Notes under the pieces: generated by a model
Database searches by the model: none
Seen by the model: the letters and a program-made list of their open reading frames with translations, nothing else
What the model was told of the DNA's origin: nothing
Part shown: piece after piece, positions 35,504 to 44,449 of the stretch
Position numbering within the stretch: position 1 is the first letter of the stretch
Layout: every line of letters starts with the position of its first letter
Position numbers and translations under genes: made by a program
From: Actinomycetes bacterium
Lineage (GTDB): Bacteria > Actinomycetota > Actinomycetes > Streptosporangiales > Streptosporangiaceae
DNA: 59,637 nucleotides
Direction: 5' to 3'
Assembly: GCA_021792405.1 (NCBI GenBank)
Contig: JAJYUU010000005.1
Coordinates: 1 to 59,637, forward strand

Positions 35504-35962
35504 CTACCGGCTACCTCCGGCGGACGGCCAGCTCATCCTGATGCTGGTGCCAGCGGCAGTCTCGCTGATCTGCACCTCGTCCGCCAGGCCCTCGATGACC
35601 GCGATGCCGAGCCCGGCCGGGACTCTGGCGCCCGCACCAGGCGGGCTGCCTGCCGGATCGGCCCCTGGCCGAGCCGCGACCGCGCCCGCGCCCCCTGGCG
35701 AGCGGGCGAACGGCGCGCACGTGTCGGTGACCTCGACCTCGAACCGGCCGGCCAGGTCGGTGAGCGAAAGCCGGACCGGCTCAGCCGGACAGTACAACTG
35801 GTGCCCCTCGACCGCCCGGGAGCACGCCTCCCCGACCGCCAGCCGGACCTCGTCCAGCAGGGACTCGTCAACGCCGCTGCGCCTGGCGACGGCCGTCGCA
35901 ACCAGCCTGGCGGTCCGCACGTGCGCGGGCAGCGCGGTGAAGCTCAGCTCGACAGTTGCCAT
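35504..35962 (-). CDS. RsbW/SpoIIAB-type anti-sigma regulatory kinase
   Basis: A 152-residue GHKL-type ATPase domain: LLDEVRLAVGEACSRAVEGHQ contains the N-box, FEVEVTDTCAPF the G1 region, and GLGIAVIEGLADEVQI the G2 region. A Pro/Ala/Gly-rich insertion separates G1 and G2. It lies next to bldG like the Streptomyces anti-sigma partner, so it probably binds sigma factors and phosphorylates BldG. ATG at 35962 has no obvious ribosome site. Confidence 0.85.
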   Translation of the reverse strand: MATVELSFTALPAHVRTARLVATAVARRSGVDESLLDEVRLAVGEACSRAVEGHQLYCPAEPVRLSLTDLAGRFEVEVTDTCAPFARSPGGAGAVAARPGADPAGSPPGAGARVPAGLGIAVIEGLADEVQISETAAGTSIRMSWPSAGGSR

Positions 35963-36006
35963 AGATGTGCCGCCCGTCCGATGGCGAAGCCATCGTGTCC
36001 GGCCCG

Positions 36007-36357
36007 CTACTTCTCCGCTCGCCGCGCCGCAATGGCCTCGTCAACGGTGTCATGGATGCCGAACACCTTGGTCAGCCCGGTAATCCGGAAGATCTTCAGG
36101 ATCCGCTCCTGGGTGCAGACCAGGTCCAGGGACCCGTCGTGAGCGCGAACCCGCTTCAGCCCGCCGACCAGGACGCCGAGCCCGGTGGAGTCCAGGAATT
36201 CGACCTTCTCCATGTTCACGACCAGCTGGTAAAAACGGTTGTTCACCAGCTCGATCAGCAATTCACGCAAGCGCGGAGCCGTGTAGACGTCGATCTCGCC
36301 TTCTACATCGACGATCTCGATCCCGTCCTTGCCGTGGTGGTCCAGCTTCAGGTCCAC
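36007..36357 (-). CDS. bldG: anti-sigma factor antagonist BldG
   Basis: STAS-domain protein of 116 residues controlling stress and developmental sigma factors by partner switching. The phosphorylatable serine is Ser57 in [14 protein letters not shown], as in Streptomyces BldG. Other family segments are [20 protein letters not shown] and the C-terminal [17 protein letters not shown]. The GTG start follows GGAGG. It is upstream of the anti-sigma kinase on the same strand. Confidence 0.95.
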   Translation of the reverse strand: MDLKLDHHGKDGIEIVDVEGEIDVYTAPRLRELLIELVNNRFYQLVVNMEKVEFLDSTGLGVLVGGLKRVRAHDGSLDLVCTQERILKIFRITGLTKVFGIHDTVDEAIAARRAEK

Positions 36358-36559
36358 ATATCCTCCAGCGCCTTACGGCGGTCAATGTCCGGCAATGGCC
36401 GCGCTTGTCCGGTTACGCATAGCCGGTCAGGAAAGGCCGGCCCGGCCTGGGTAACCCGCGGCAGGCATGCCCTGCCGCGCATTCAACCACGCTCCACCGT
36501 CATTCCTATACCAGATCGCGGTCGCAGGCATCTTGCGCCGTGCGCGACACTGAGATCTG

Positions 36560-38926
36560 ATGCCTCTGGTACCCCCGGCCGACTCCGTTGCCGGCCCGCG
36601 GCCGGCACTGAAGCCGGCACTGAAGCCGGGAGCGGCTGCGGTGCTGCACGCTGGCGCGCGGGCCGGCCGGCTGACCTACCTGACGCAGCTGGCAGGCCGC
36701 GAGGGTCAGCACGCGAACTGGCCGGGCTGGATACCGCCGGAAATCATCGCTGCCCTGGCCGCACACGGGGTAGCCGCGCCCTGGCTGCATCAGGCAACGG
36801 CCGCCGAGCTGGCTGCGAGCGGGCAGAGCGTCATCATCTCGACCGGGACCGCATCGGGGAAGTCGCTGGGATACCTGCTGCCTGCCCTCACCGGCACCCT
36901 GGCCGGCGGCACGGTGCTGTACATCGCGCCGACCAGAGCGCTGGCGGCGGATCAGGCCAGGCTGGTGAACTCCCTGCGCCTGCGCGGCATCAGGGCGGCC
37001 GTAGTCGACGGCGATACCCCCTGGGCCGAGCGGACCAGGGCCAGGTCGCAGGCCAACTACCTGCTCACGACGCCGGACATGCTGCATCAGTCCCTGCTGC
37101 CCGGCCATGCCAGGTGGAACGGCTTCTTCCGGCGGCTGCGCTACGTCATCGTCGATGAGTGCCACACCTACCGCGGCGTGTTCGGCTCTCATGTGGCGCA
37201 CGTACTGCGCCGGCTGAGGCGCGTTGCCTACCACCACAGCGCCGCCGAGCCGGTCTTCATCCTGGCGTCGGCGACGATTTCCGCGCCCGCCAGATGCGGC
37301 ATGCAGCTCACCGGCCGCCCGGTCGTACCGGTCGGCGCGGACGGCGCGCCGCGCGCGCCGCTGACGTTCGGGCTGTGGGAGCCGCCGCTGACCGGTGCCA
37401 GCGGGGAGGCGGGCGCTCCCGTCCGCCGGGCTGCCACCGCGGAGGCGGCCCAGCTGCTCGCCGACCTGGTCCGCAGCGACGTGGCGGCCCTGGTATTCGT
37501 CCGGTCCAGGCGCGGCGCGGAGGCAGTGGCGCAAGCGGCACGCGCCCACCTTGCCGGGGCGGGGGCGGACGAGCTGGCCGTCCGGGTCGCTGCGTACCGG
37601 TCTGGCTACCTGCCGCAGGAGCGGCGGGCGCTGGAAGATGCGCTGCGGTCCGGCGAAATCAGCGGGCTGGCCACGACCACGGCGCTCGAGCTCGGCGTCA
37701 ACGTGCCCGGCTTGGACGCCGTGCTGATGGCCGGGTGGCCGGGCACCAGGGCCGCGCTCTGGCAGCAGGCGGGGCGGGCTGGCCGCGACGGACGCGACGC
37801 CGTGGCGGTGCTCATCGCCCACGACGACCCGCTCGACACCTACCTGGTCCATCACCCGCAGGCCCTGTTCGGCCCCCCTGTCGAGGCGACGGTGCTGGAC
37901 CCGGATAATCCCTACGTCCTCGCGCCGCATCTGTGCGCCGCGGCTGCCGAGCTCCCCCTCAGCTCGCACGACCTCGCCTCGTTCAGCCCCGCGGCGCCGC
38001 CGCTAGTCGCCCAGCTGGCCGCGGACAGGCTGCTCCGCGCTCGGGGCGGGCGGTGGTTCTGCACCCGGCAGGGGCTCGCCACGCGGACCGGCTTGCGCGG
38101 CGCGGGCGGCTGGCCGGTGCGGATCGTCGAGCTTGCCACCGGTCGGCTGGTCGGCACCGTGGACGAGCCGTCGGCGCACTTCCTCGCCCACTCCGGCGCC
38201 GTCTACCGCCATCAGGGCGAGACCTACCTGGTCAGCAATCTCGATCTGGAAGAACGCGTCGCACTGGTGGAATTGCGCGATCCGGGGTATGCGACCGCTG
38301 CCATCCAGATCACCAGCATTGAGGTAACGGGCGAACTCCAGCGGGCCGATTGGGACGCGGCGGCGGTGTCCTTCGGCAACGTCATGGTCAGCAGGCAGGT
38401 GGTCGGATACTCCAGGCGCAGTACCGAGACCGGGCTGATCCTCGGCGAGGACAGCCTGGACCTGCCCGAGCGCAAGCTACCGACGAGGGCCGTATGGTGG
38501 ACGATCGCAGCAGCTCAGCGCGCCGCACTTGCTGCCGCGGGGACTGACCTGCCGGGAGCAGCACACGCCGCCGAGCACGCATCGATCGGCTTGCTGCCGC
38601 TCGTCGCGGCCTGCGACAGGTGGGACGTGGGCGGCGTGTCGGCCGATCTGCATCCGGCGACCGGCAAGCTCACCGTCTTTGTCTATGACGGCCAGGCCGG
38701 CGGCGCCGGGTTCGCCGAGCGCGGTTTCGCGGCGGCGCGATACTGGCTGTCGGCAACGGCCGAGGCAATCGCGAGTTGTGAATGCACGGCCGGCTGCCCG
38801 GCGTGCATTCAATCGCCCAAATGCGGGAATGGCAATCACCCGCTGGCCAAGCACGATGCGGTCGTGCTGCTGCGCTGCCTGCTGGCGGGGGCGCCAGAGC
38901 CGGACGGGGAACCACCGACATGCTGA
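36560..38926 (+). CDS. MrfA/YprA-like DEAD/DEAH helicase with C-terminal zinc module
   Basis: A 788-residue superfamily 2 helicase. Motif I is GTASGKSLGYLLPAL, motif II VDECHTYRGVFGSHV, motif III LASATISAP, motif VI QQAGRAGRDGRDAVAVLI. A DUF1998-type end carries four cysteines in CECTAGCPACIQSPKCGNGN, as in MrfA and Hrq1, which act in DNA repair including crosslink damage. The position next to bldG matches Streptomyces. A GACACT lies 8 nt before the ATG, so the leader is short at most. Confidence 0.93.
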   Translation: MPLVPPADSVAGPRPALKPALKPGAAAVLHAGARAGRLTYLTQLAGREGQHANWPGWIPPEIIAALAAHGVAAPWLHQATAAELAASGQSVIISTGTASGKSLGYLLPALTGTLAGGTVLYIAPTRALAADQARLVNSLRLRGIRAAVVDGDTPWAERTRARSQANYLLTTPDMLHQSLLPGHARWNGFFRRLRYVIVDECHTYRGVFGSHVAHVLRRLRRVAYHHSAAEPVFILASATISAPARCGMQLTGRPVVPVGADGAPRAPLTFGLWEPPLTGASGEAGAPVRRAATAEAAQLLADLVRSDVAALVFVRSRRGAEAVAQAARAHLAGAGADELAVRVAAYRSGYLPQERRALEDALRSGEISGLATTTALELGVNVPGLDAVLMAGWPGTRAALWQQAGRAGRDGRDAVAVLIAHDDPLDTYLVHHPQALFGPPVEATVLDPDNPYVLAPHLCAAAAELPLSSHDLASFSPAAPPLVAQLAADRLLRARGGRWFCTRQGLATRTGLRGAGGWPVRIVELATGRLVGTVDEPSAHFLAHSGAVYRHQGETYLVSNLDLEERVALVELRDPGYATAAIQITSIEVTGELQRADWDAAAVSFGNVMVSRQVVGYSRRSTETGLILGEDSLDLPERKLPTRAVWWTIAAAQRAALAAAGTDLPGAAHAAEHASIGLLPLVAACDRWDVGGVSADLHPATGKLTVFVYDGQAGGAGFAERGFAAARYWLSATAEAIASCECTAGCPACIQSPKCGNGNHPLAKHDAVVLLRCLLAGAPEPDGEPPTC

Positions 38927-38987
38927 CGTGGACGCCGCGGCCAGGCGGCTGCGCCGGGGCGGCCCAAGCGCTGCCTGAGCCTGGAAA

Positions 38988-39066
38988 TGGGGCGACCCCC
39001 GTCGGGGGGGAGAACGGGGGTCGCCATACGGTCCGGCTCCGGGGGGGCAGAGCCGGGTCCGTTACC
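38988..39066 (-). ncRNA. 6C RNA
   Basis: Read on the minus strand, two adjacent hairpins each expose seven cytosines in the loop: stem 39056-39050/39039-39033 with loop containing C7, then an 11-bp stem 39025-39015/39001-38991 with loop containing C7. Paired C-rich hairpins are the definition of the actinobacterial 6C RNA (B11 in Mycobacterium). A TAGGCT -10 (39078-39073) predicts a start near 39066. It lies 60 nt beyond the helicase stop on the opposite strand and may also terminate that gene. Confidence 0.88.
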
Positions 39067-39179
39067 CAGGAAAGCCTAGTTGCAATCGGGGCAAGTTACC
39101 AGCGGGTCAGGCCGAAGCGCAAAGGGTTGCTGTGTCTTCCCCTTATGCTGCCGGACGGCGGGTGCATCCGTCGAGAGCA

Positions 39180-39232
39180 CCGGGACAAACTGCAACTGTT
39201 TTCTTGCCGGGGACAAGCTGGCCGGGGACAAG
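39180..39232. repeat. three direct repeats CCGG(G)GACAA
   Basis: CCGGGACAA (39180-39188), CCGGGGACAAG (39207-39217) and CCGGGGACAAG (39222-39232) share orientation; the last two are 15 bp apart. They could be protein-binding sites in the 836-nt gap between the helicase and holin-like genes. Confidence 0.5.
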
Positions 39233-39417
39233 ATAGTCACCGCCAGGCCGGACGCGCCGGGTTCCCGGCGGGCATGTAACCGGCCCGATCGATCGAGATA
39301 ACGAATCCATCACGGCACGGGCTTCCCAAAACCACTGGCGGCCAGTACAAAGGAATCACGGGCCGCTGGCCCGTACACGGAAGCCGGGTACCCACGCGCG
39401 ACCAGCCGCGGGAGGCG

Positions 39418-39493
39418 TGCCGTGGCAGGCGAATAGTGGCACGAAGAGCGCCGGGAGTAGCAGGGCGCTTGCCATCGTCTGCCTACCACGGCA
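39418..39493. repeat. long imperfect inverted repeat, possible structured RNA
   Basis: TGCCGTGGCAGGC (39418-39430) pairs with GCCTACCACGGCA (39481-39493) with one mismatch; inside, TGGCA/TGCCA (39437-39441/39470-39474) and AGCGCC/GGCGCT (39447-39452/39464-39469) extend the stem to an 11-nt loop. On the minus strand a TACACT (39498-39493) abuts the structure. It matches no RNA family I recognise. Confidence 0.55.
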
Positions 39494-39539
39494 GTGTAAG
39501 GGTGCACGCTTGGTAGCCCGGTCTGCCGTGTCGAAGCGA

Positions 39540-39565
39540 CGGCGCCCCTGTCCAGGGGCGCCGTT
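39540..39565. terminator. 12-bp perfect hairpin
   Basis: ACGGCGCCCCTG (39540-39551) and CAGGGGCGCCGT (39554-39565) form a very stable hairpin followed on the plus strand by TT. It is terminator-like and lies between the long inverted repeat and the holin-like gene. Confidence 0.6.
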
Positions 39566-39762
39566 TGCGGTGCGCGCCGGAATCCGTCCGGCAGCGGGCG
39601 GGCCTGCGTGCGGCTGACTTCGCCGCCATCCAGGCAGCCCCGGATAACGCCGCATCAGCGTTCGCGTCCGCATGGCTATTGCCAAATACCGGATGCCGGC
39701 TCCTGCCGCCATTGGGTATAAGCAAGACTTTGAGTCGACAGCATGAAACAGGGAGGTACCCC

Positions 39763-40212
39763 ATGGCCGATCCCGCGGTCAGACGCGCGGCAGCCGGCGT
39801 GACTGACCAGTCCATCGGCGATCTAGTCTCCGTGGCGGCCAGGGACGTCTCGCAACTGGTCAGATACGAGCTCGAACTTGCCAAGCTGGAACTGAAGGCC
39901 GACGCCAAGCGCCTCGGCATCGGCGCCGGGCTCGCAGTGCTCGCGATGTTCGCCGCCTGCCTGGTGCTGATGCTGCTCTGCTTCGCCTTCGCCTTCGGCC
40001 TGAACGCACTGCACATCTGGCTGTGGGCGGCATTCCTGATCGTCGCTGGCACGTGCATTCTGATCATTGGCATCGCCGCGCTGGTCGGGCTGCGGATGGT
40101 GCGCAAGCTCGACGGGATGAGCAAGACCCGGCGCAGCCTGGCCGACGGCGTGTCGCTGCTGCGCCGCGGCAAATCCCGGAGTTCGGCCAGGGCCTCAGCC
40201 AAAGCCAGCTAG
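39763..40212 (+). CDS. phage-holin-like (holin VI superfamily) membrane protein
   Basis: A 149-residue protein with an amphipathic N-terminus (LVSVAARDVSQLVRYELELAKLELKADAKR), two helices (about 50-75 and 83-105) and a basic tail. This is the actinobacterial holin-superfamily/PF07332 architecture and is chromosomal here, not phage-borne; it corresponds in position to Rv3669 of M. tuberculosis. GGAGGT lies about 6 nt before the ATG at 39763. The long preceding gap suggests its own promoter. Confidence 0.85.
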   Translation: MADPAVRRAAAGVTDQSIGDLVSVAARDVSQLVRYELELAKLELKADAKRLGIGAGLAVLAMFAACLVLMLLCFAFAFGLNALHIWLWAAFLIVAGTCILIIGIAALVGLRMVRKLDGMSKTRRSLADGVSLLRRGKSRSSARASAKAS

Positions 40213-40214
40213 CC

Positions 40215-41138
40215 ATGCCCGCGCGCGGCAACGACTCCATCTACCTGACCGGCCCATGGACCCACCGGTCGGTGAGCGCCAACGGCACCAGGTTCCACCT
40301 TGCAGAAAGCGGCGACGGACCGCTCGTGCTGCTGCTGCACGGGTTCCCGGAGTTCTGGTGGGCATGGCGACGCCAGCTCGACTCGCTCAGCCGGGCTGGG
40401 TTTCGCGTCGCGGCCCCGGACCTGCGCGGATACGGCGGCAGCGACAAGCCACCGCGCGGTTACGACCTGGTAACCGCGGCGTCCGACGCTGCCGGAATGG
40501 TCCGCGCGCTCGGCGAGGCGAACGCCGTGGTGGTCGGGCACGACTGGGGCGGGCTGATCGCCTGGACGATGGCCACGTACCACCCGAAAGTCGTCCGGCG
40601 GCTCGCGATCGTCTCCATGCCGCACCCGTTGCGACTGCGTGCCGCCGTCTTGTCGGCACCATTCGCCCAGGCCAAGAGCATGAGCTACGCTCTCGGCTTC
40701 CAGCTGCCCGTGCTGCCCGAGCGGCGGCTGCTCTCCGGCGGGGCCAGCCGGGTCGGGCGGCTACTCTCGGCCTGGTCAGGGCCAGGGTGGCCAGATCAGG
40801 AGACGGAGCGGCGGTATGCGGATGCGATGTGCGTGCCGTCCGTTGCCCACTGCGCCCTTGAGTACCACAGGTGGTACCTGCGGTCGAGGTTCCGGCCGGA
40901 CGGGATCGCCTATACCCGCATGATGCGATCGCCCATCCAAGTCCCCACGCTGCACCTGCACGGGGCGCTCGACCCGTGCGTGCTGCCAAGTGCTGCCCGC
41001 GGTTCCGGCGTCTACGTCGAGGCGCCGTACCGGTGGCGGCTGCTGGACGGGATCGGCCACTTTCCGCATGAGGAGGCGGCCGACCGGTTCGACTTCGAGT
41101 TGCGGTCGTGGCTGGCTGACCCTGAGCCCGAACGCTAG
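40215..41138 (+). CDS. alpha/beta hydrolase, epoxide hydrolase EphE-like
   Basis: A 307-residue alpha/beta hydrolase. The oxyanion motif is LLLHGFPEFWWAWR, the nucleophile Asp lies in VVGHDWGGLIAW, DLRGYGGSDKP is typical of epoxide hydrolases, and the catalytic His is in GIGHFPHEE. The Asp nucleophile (rather than Ser) supports epoxide hydrolase or dehalogenase activity. It starts 2 nt after the holin-like stop, so the two form an operon, as Rv3669-Rv3670 do. Confidence 0.9.
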   Translation: MPARGNDSIYLTGPWTHRSVSANGTRFHLAESGDGPLVLLLHGFPEFWWAWRRQLDSLSRAGFRVAAPDLRGYGGSDKPPRGYDLVTAASDAAGMVRALGEANAVVVGHDWGGLIAWTMATYHPKVVRRLAIVSMPHPLRLRAAVLSAPFAQAKSMSYALGFQLPVLPERRLLSGGASRVGRLLSAWSGPGWPDQETERRYADAMCVPSVAHCALEYHRWYLRSRFRPDGIAYTRMMRSPIQVPTLHLHGALDPCVLPSAARGSGVYVEAPYRWRLLDGIGHFPHEEAADRFDFELRSWLADPEPER

Positions 41139-41141
41139 CCC

Positions 41142-41642
41142 ATGCCAGCCAGCCGGGATCGCGATGCCGTCGGCCGGGCGCGGAATGCCCGGCCACGCGA
41201 CGCGCTGGGTCGCCCGCTGGCAAGGGACGCGGTCGGCCAGCCGCCCGCCGACGACCGTCCCCGGCCGCCGCTGGAAGTACTGGCGACCGCCCAGGAACTG
41301 ATTGACGCCGACCGCCCGTTCCACGCGCATGAGGTGCTCGAGGCAGCCTGGAAGGCCGCACCGCCGGCCGAACGCGATCTTTGGCAGGGCCTGGCCCAGA
41401 TCGCGGTCGGCCTGACGCACGCGCTGCGCGGCAATGCCCGCGGTGCCGCGAGCCTGCTGCGTCGCGGTGCTGACCGGCTGGCGGGCTACCCCGCCGACGG
41501 CCCGCACGGCGTCGACGTAGCCGGCCTGCGGCTGAGCTGCGCCGAACTCGCCGCGCAGATCGAACGGTCCGGCCTCCGGCAGCTAGCCGGCGGCGGCCTG
41601 CGCGTCAGGCTGCGGAAGCCGGGCGAAGCAGCCCGGACCTAG
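41142..41642 (+). CDS. DUF309 protein
   Basis: A 166-residue protein with the DUF309 core RPFHAHEVLEAAWKAAP, then DLWQGLAQIAVGLTHALRGN and ASLLRRGADRLAGY. Two buried His/Glu-containing helices are typical of the family; function is unknown. The N-terminal 45 residues are charged and variable. It starts 3 nt after the hydrolase stop and completes a three-gene operon, and its end abuts the marP stop (4-nt overlap). Confidence 0.85.
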   Translation: MPASRDRDAVGRARNARPRDALGRPLARDAVGQPPADDRPRPPLEVLATAQELIDADRPFHAHEVLEAAWKAAPPAERDLWQGLAQIAVGLTHALRGNARGAASLLRRGADRLAGYPADGPHGVDVAGLRLSCAELAAQIERSGLRQLAGGGLRVRLRKPGEAART

Positions 41643-42841
41643 CCGTCCTGGCAGCCCTGCGTGGACACGGCCGTGGTGTCCTGACTGCCGGCCAGGACAT
41701 CGCTGCGCACCTCGAGCGAGGTCAGGGCGTATCCGATATCGGAATACTCGGTAGAGGCGGCGAACACCACGCCGTACACCTGCCCGTCGCGGGCGAGCAG
41801 TGGCCCGCCCGAATTACCCGGCCGGATCTTCGCCTTGATCGGGTAGATCTGCCTGGTGACATTCTGAGTCGCGTAGATGTTCGGACCCGAGGCCATGATG
41901 CTGAGCCCGATCCTGGCCGGGACCTTGGTGAGCGGCTCATTCTCCGGATAGCCGACCACGGCGGCGCTGGTACCGTTCGCGGCGGGTCCGGCCAGTTTCA
42001 GTGGCGGCGCGGACAGGCCAGGGACATAGAGCACGGCCAGGTCGCGCTCCGGGTCATAGAGCACCACCTGGGCGGGAAGCTTCTGGCCGCCGGGCGGGTA
42101 GACGTTCAGGCTCGCGTTGACCCCGGCGACGACGTGGGCATTGGTCAGGACGTGCTGCCAGGCGATCACGAAGCCAGAGCCCTCGATTTTCTGCGAGCAC
42201 TCGCGCGCGACGCCCGTGATCTTGACGATGCTCTGCTCATCCCTGGCCACCTCCGGCGCTCGCAGCACCGCGGGGTTTCCGGCAGCGAGGCTCAGGCTAT
42301 CCTCGGCCCCGATGGCGCTGAAGACCTGGGAGTACAGCCCGTTCGACAACAGGCTCCGCAAGCCGGGAAAGACCGGCAGGTACAGCGCGGATCGCGGCAT
42401 CACGGCGTCGACGGTGCGCAGCACCGCCGAGTTGCCAACCTGCCGGGAGATGGCCGGGAACTGGGTATTCACCAGGAACGAGCCGATCAGCCAGGCGACG
42501 ATCAGGACGGCGGCGATATTCACCACGGCCCCGCCGAGCGAGTCGATAACGGTCGCAGGACGGCCGCTCAGCCGCGACCGGATCGCGACGCCGAGCCCCG
42601 ATGCGATCAGCATGCCGATGACGGCTACCGCGAATACCACCAGGATCGCTACGAATGCCTGCCATTGCTGGCTCCTGGCGACCGCGCGGGAGACACCGGG
42701 CGCGATGAACGCGCCGCCTGCGACGCCCAGCACGAAGCCGGCCAGCGACAGCACGCCGATGATGAAGCCCTGCCGGTACCCGGCCACGGCGAACGCGGCG
42801 ATCAGCGCGAGCAGGATGAGGTCGAGCAGGTCACCGGGCAC
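41639..42841 (-). CDS. marP: MarP-type membrane serine protease
   Basis: A CvpA-like domain with four helices (about 1-125) anchors a periplasmic chymotrypsin-like protease. The catalytic triad is His236 (LTNAHVV), Asp267 (DPERDLAVL) and Ser344 (RPGNSGGPLL). Cys215 and Cys397 sit where M. tuberculosis MarP has its redox-controlled disulfide. MarP protects against acid and oxidative stress. GTG start; a TATAAG (42855-42850) lies 8 nt upstream, giving almost no leader. Nudix and nth lie upstream on the same strand, as in Mycobacterium. Confidence 0.93.
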   Translation of the reverse strand: MPGDLLDLILLALIAAFAVAGYRQGFIIGVLSLAGFVLGVAGGAFIAPGVSRAVARSQQWQAFVAILVVFAVAVIGMLIASGLGVAIRSRLSGRPATVIDSLGGAVVNIAAVLIVAWLIGSFLVNTQFPAISRQVGNSAVLRTVDAVMPRSALYLPVFPGLRSLLSNGLYSQVFSAIGAEDSLSLAAGNPAVLRAPEVARDEQSIVKITGVARECSQKIEGSGFVIAWQHVLTNAHVVAGVNASLNVYPPGGQKLPAQVVLYDPERDLAVLYVPGLSAPPLKLAGPAANGTSAAVVGYPENEPLTKVPARIGLSIMASGPNIYATQNVTRQIYPIKAKIRPGNSGGPLLARDGQVYGVVFAASTEYSDIGYALTSLEVRSDVLAGSQDTTAVSTQGCQDG

Positions 42842-42898
42842 CTCAACAACTTATAGCGCGGCCTGGCCCGGTGCGGCACGTGTAACCCGCCCGAGACG

Positions 42899-43591
42899 TC
42901 AACTGCCCGGCGATGGCCAGGTTGCCGACCGTTCGCCGGCCGGGAAGCTGATCAGCCGGCCCGAGTTCCATGACTGCTCGAAGCCGCCGATGGCGAGCAC
43001 GCGATCCAGCAGCATGGCCGTGAAGCCCCAGATGATCAGGCCCTCGGCGCGGAACGCCGGACCTGACTGCCCGCCCGGGTAACGGATCATCATCCGGTTC
43101 GCCGGGCTCGTTAGCTCGGCCACCGGCACGCGGATGACTGCGGCGATCTCGGCCGGGTCACCTGGCGCGACCGGCACCGGCGTATGCCACCAGCCGATCA
43201 CCGGCGTCACCCGGAAGTCACTGCGCCAGATGTAGTGCTCCGGCATCACCGCTAGCACGCGCACTCCGGCAGGGTCGACACCGGTTTCCTCGGCGGCCTC
43301 CCGGAGCGCAGCATGAACCGGGCTCTCGTCGGTCTCGTCGACCGCGCCGCCGGGAAAGGCGGGCTGTCCGGGGTGCTTGCGCAGCAGCGCGGACCGTTCG
43401 ATGAGGAGCAGGTCGGGGCCGGCCGGGCCGATGCCGAACAGGATCAGCACCGCGGCCGGCCGACCGCGGCCGGCCGGGCGCAGCGCGGCCGGGACCTCCA
43501 TGTCCGCGGCGGCGGCGGTCAGCCTGGCCAGCCACGCGGGCGCAGCATCCGCCAGATCGGCGCCCGCGGCGCTGTCGGGTTCAGCGGTCAA
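42899..43591 (-). CDS. Nudix CoA pyrophosphatase
   Basis: About 230 residues with the CoA-nudix signature [19 protein letters not shown] followed by [26 protein letters not shown], the Nudix box. The substrate is probably CoA or oxidised CoA, cleaved to phosphopantetheine and 3',5'-ADP. The TTG at 43591 overlaps the nth stop (TTGA) and gives the usual N-terminal length; the frame is open further upstream but inside nth. Corresponds to Rv3672c. Confidence 0.88.
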   Translation of the reverse strand: MTAEPDSAAGADLADAAPAWLARLTAAAADMEVPAALRPAGRGRPAAVLILFGIGPAGPDLLLIERSALLRKHPGQPAFPGGAVDETDESPVHAALREAAEETGVDPAGVRVLAVMPEHYIWRSDFRVTPVIGWWHTPVPVAPGDPAEIAAVIRVPVAELTSPANRMMIRYPGGQSGPAFRAEGLIIWGFTAMLLDRVLAIGGFEQSWNSGRLISFPAGERSATWPSPGS

Positions 43592-44328
43592 GAGAACGGC
43601 CCGGTCTTGACAAGCTTGCTCGCGACGGCTGCGTCGGTCGGGCCGGCGCCGAACGACGGGCAGAGGGCGGCGACCGGGCAGGCGCCGCAGGCAGGCTTGC
43701 GGGCATGGCAGATCCGGCGGCCGTGCCAGATCAAACGGTGCGACAGCATCGTCCACTCCGACTTCGGGAACAGCGCCCCGACCTCCTGCTCCATCTTGAC
43801 CGGGTCGTCCTGGCTGGTCCAGCCGAACCGCCGGGATAGGCGCGCGAAGTGGGTGTCGACCGTGATGCCGGGCACTCCGAACGCATTGCCGAGCACGACG
43901 TTCGCCGTCTTCCTCCCCACACCCGGCAGCGTGACCAGGGCATCGAGCCGGTCCGGCACCTCACCGCCGTAGGAGTCCCTGATGGCCGCCGACAAGCCCA
44001 GCACCGCCTTCGTCTTGGCCCGGAAAAACCCGGTCGGCTTCAGCAGCGCTTCGACATCCGCAGGGTCGGCCGCCGCGAGGTCTTCCGGCGTGGGGTATTT
44101 CGCGAAGAGGGCCGGCGTGGTCAGGTTCACCCGGACGTCCGTGGTCTGCGCGGACAGCACGGTCGCGATCAGCAGCTCAAACGGATTCCGGAAGTCCAGC
44201 TCGCAATGCGCGTCCGGATAGGTCTCGGCCAGAATCCGGTTAATCTGCCGGGCCCGCCGCACCAGGCCGAGGTGAGTCTCCGGCTTCCGCCACCGCGCCG
44301 CCCTGGGCACGGCCATTTTCGTCACCAT
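43588..44328 (-). CDS. nth: endonuclease III
   Basis: Bifunctional DNA glycosylase/AP lyase for oxidised pyrimidines. The helix-hairpin-helix is [14 protein letters not shown] (catalytic Lys in this segment), the catalytic Asp is in [14 protein letters not shown], and the C-terminal [4Fe-4S] cluster ligands are [17 protein letters not shown]. Length 246 fits. A TACCCT lies exactly 6 nt before the ATG, suggesting a leaderless transcript for the nth-nudix pair. Confidence 0.95.
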   Translation of the reverse strand: MVTKMAVPRAARWRKPETHLGLVRRARQINRILAETYPDAHCELDFRNPFELLIATVLSAQTTDVRVNLTTPALFAKYPTPEDLAAADPADVEALLKPTGFFRAKTKAVLGLSAAIRDSYGGEVPDRLDALVTLPGVGRKTANVVLGNAFGVPGITVDTHFARLSRRFGWTSQDDPVKMEQEVGALFPKSEWTMLSHRLIWHGRRICHARKPACGACPVAALCPSFGAGPTDAAVASKLVKTGPFS

Positions 44329-44334
44329 CCCGTC

Positions 44335-44340
44335 AGGGTA
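44335..44340 (-). promoter_or_regulatory. -10 of nth, leaderless
   Basis: TACCCT on the minus strand ends 6 nt before the nth ATG at 44328. Confidence 0.4.
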
Positions 44341-44411
44341 GGGCTTCCCCGGCGGCGCCGAGACATCCGCGGCGGCCCGGCACGCGCTGACGGCGGGAAC
44401 CGCCAGCTCGA

Positions 44412-44449
44412 GGCTACCGTTAGTAATGTATTGTCATCTGACAGTAGCC
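44412..44449. promoter_or_regulatory. nested inverted repeats upstream of the hyp operon
   Basis: GGCTAC (44412-44417) and GTAGCC (44444-44449) flank a perfect TGTCA-TC-TGACA palindrome (44432-44443). The segment is distinctly AT-richer than its surroundings and lies about 105 nt before the first SIS gene: a candidate operator. A second motif, direct repeat CGGTTGAG at 44497-44504 and 44509-44516, lies nearer the gene. Confidence 0.5.

Noticed and set aside
39356-39475. 39-codon minus-strand frame with a hydrophobic start (MASALLLPALFVPLFAC)
   Set aside because: It looks like a lipoprotein signal, but there is no basic n-region, its start lies within the long hairpin, and nothing recognisable follows; kept as a weak possibility only.
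39418-39500. SRP (4.5S) RNA or tRNA in the 39.4 kb hairpin
   Set aside because: The conserved SRP tetraloop/asymmetric loop core and any cloverleaf or TTC arm are missing.
39763-40212. phage remnant suggested by the holin-like protein
   Set aside because: No other phage gene is present, and this holin-family membrane protein sits in a conserved chromosomal context with the epoxide hydrolase and marP.
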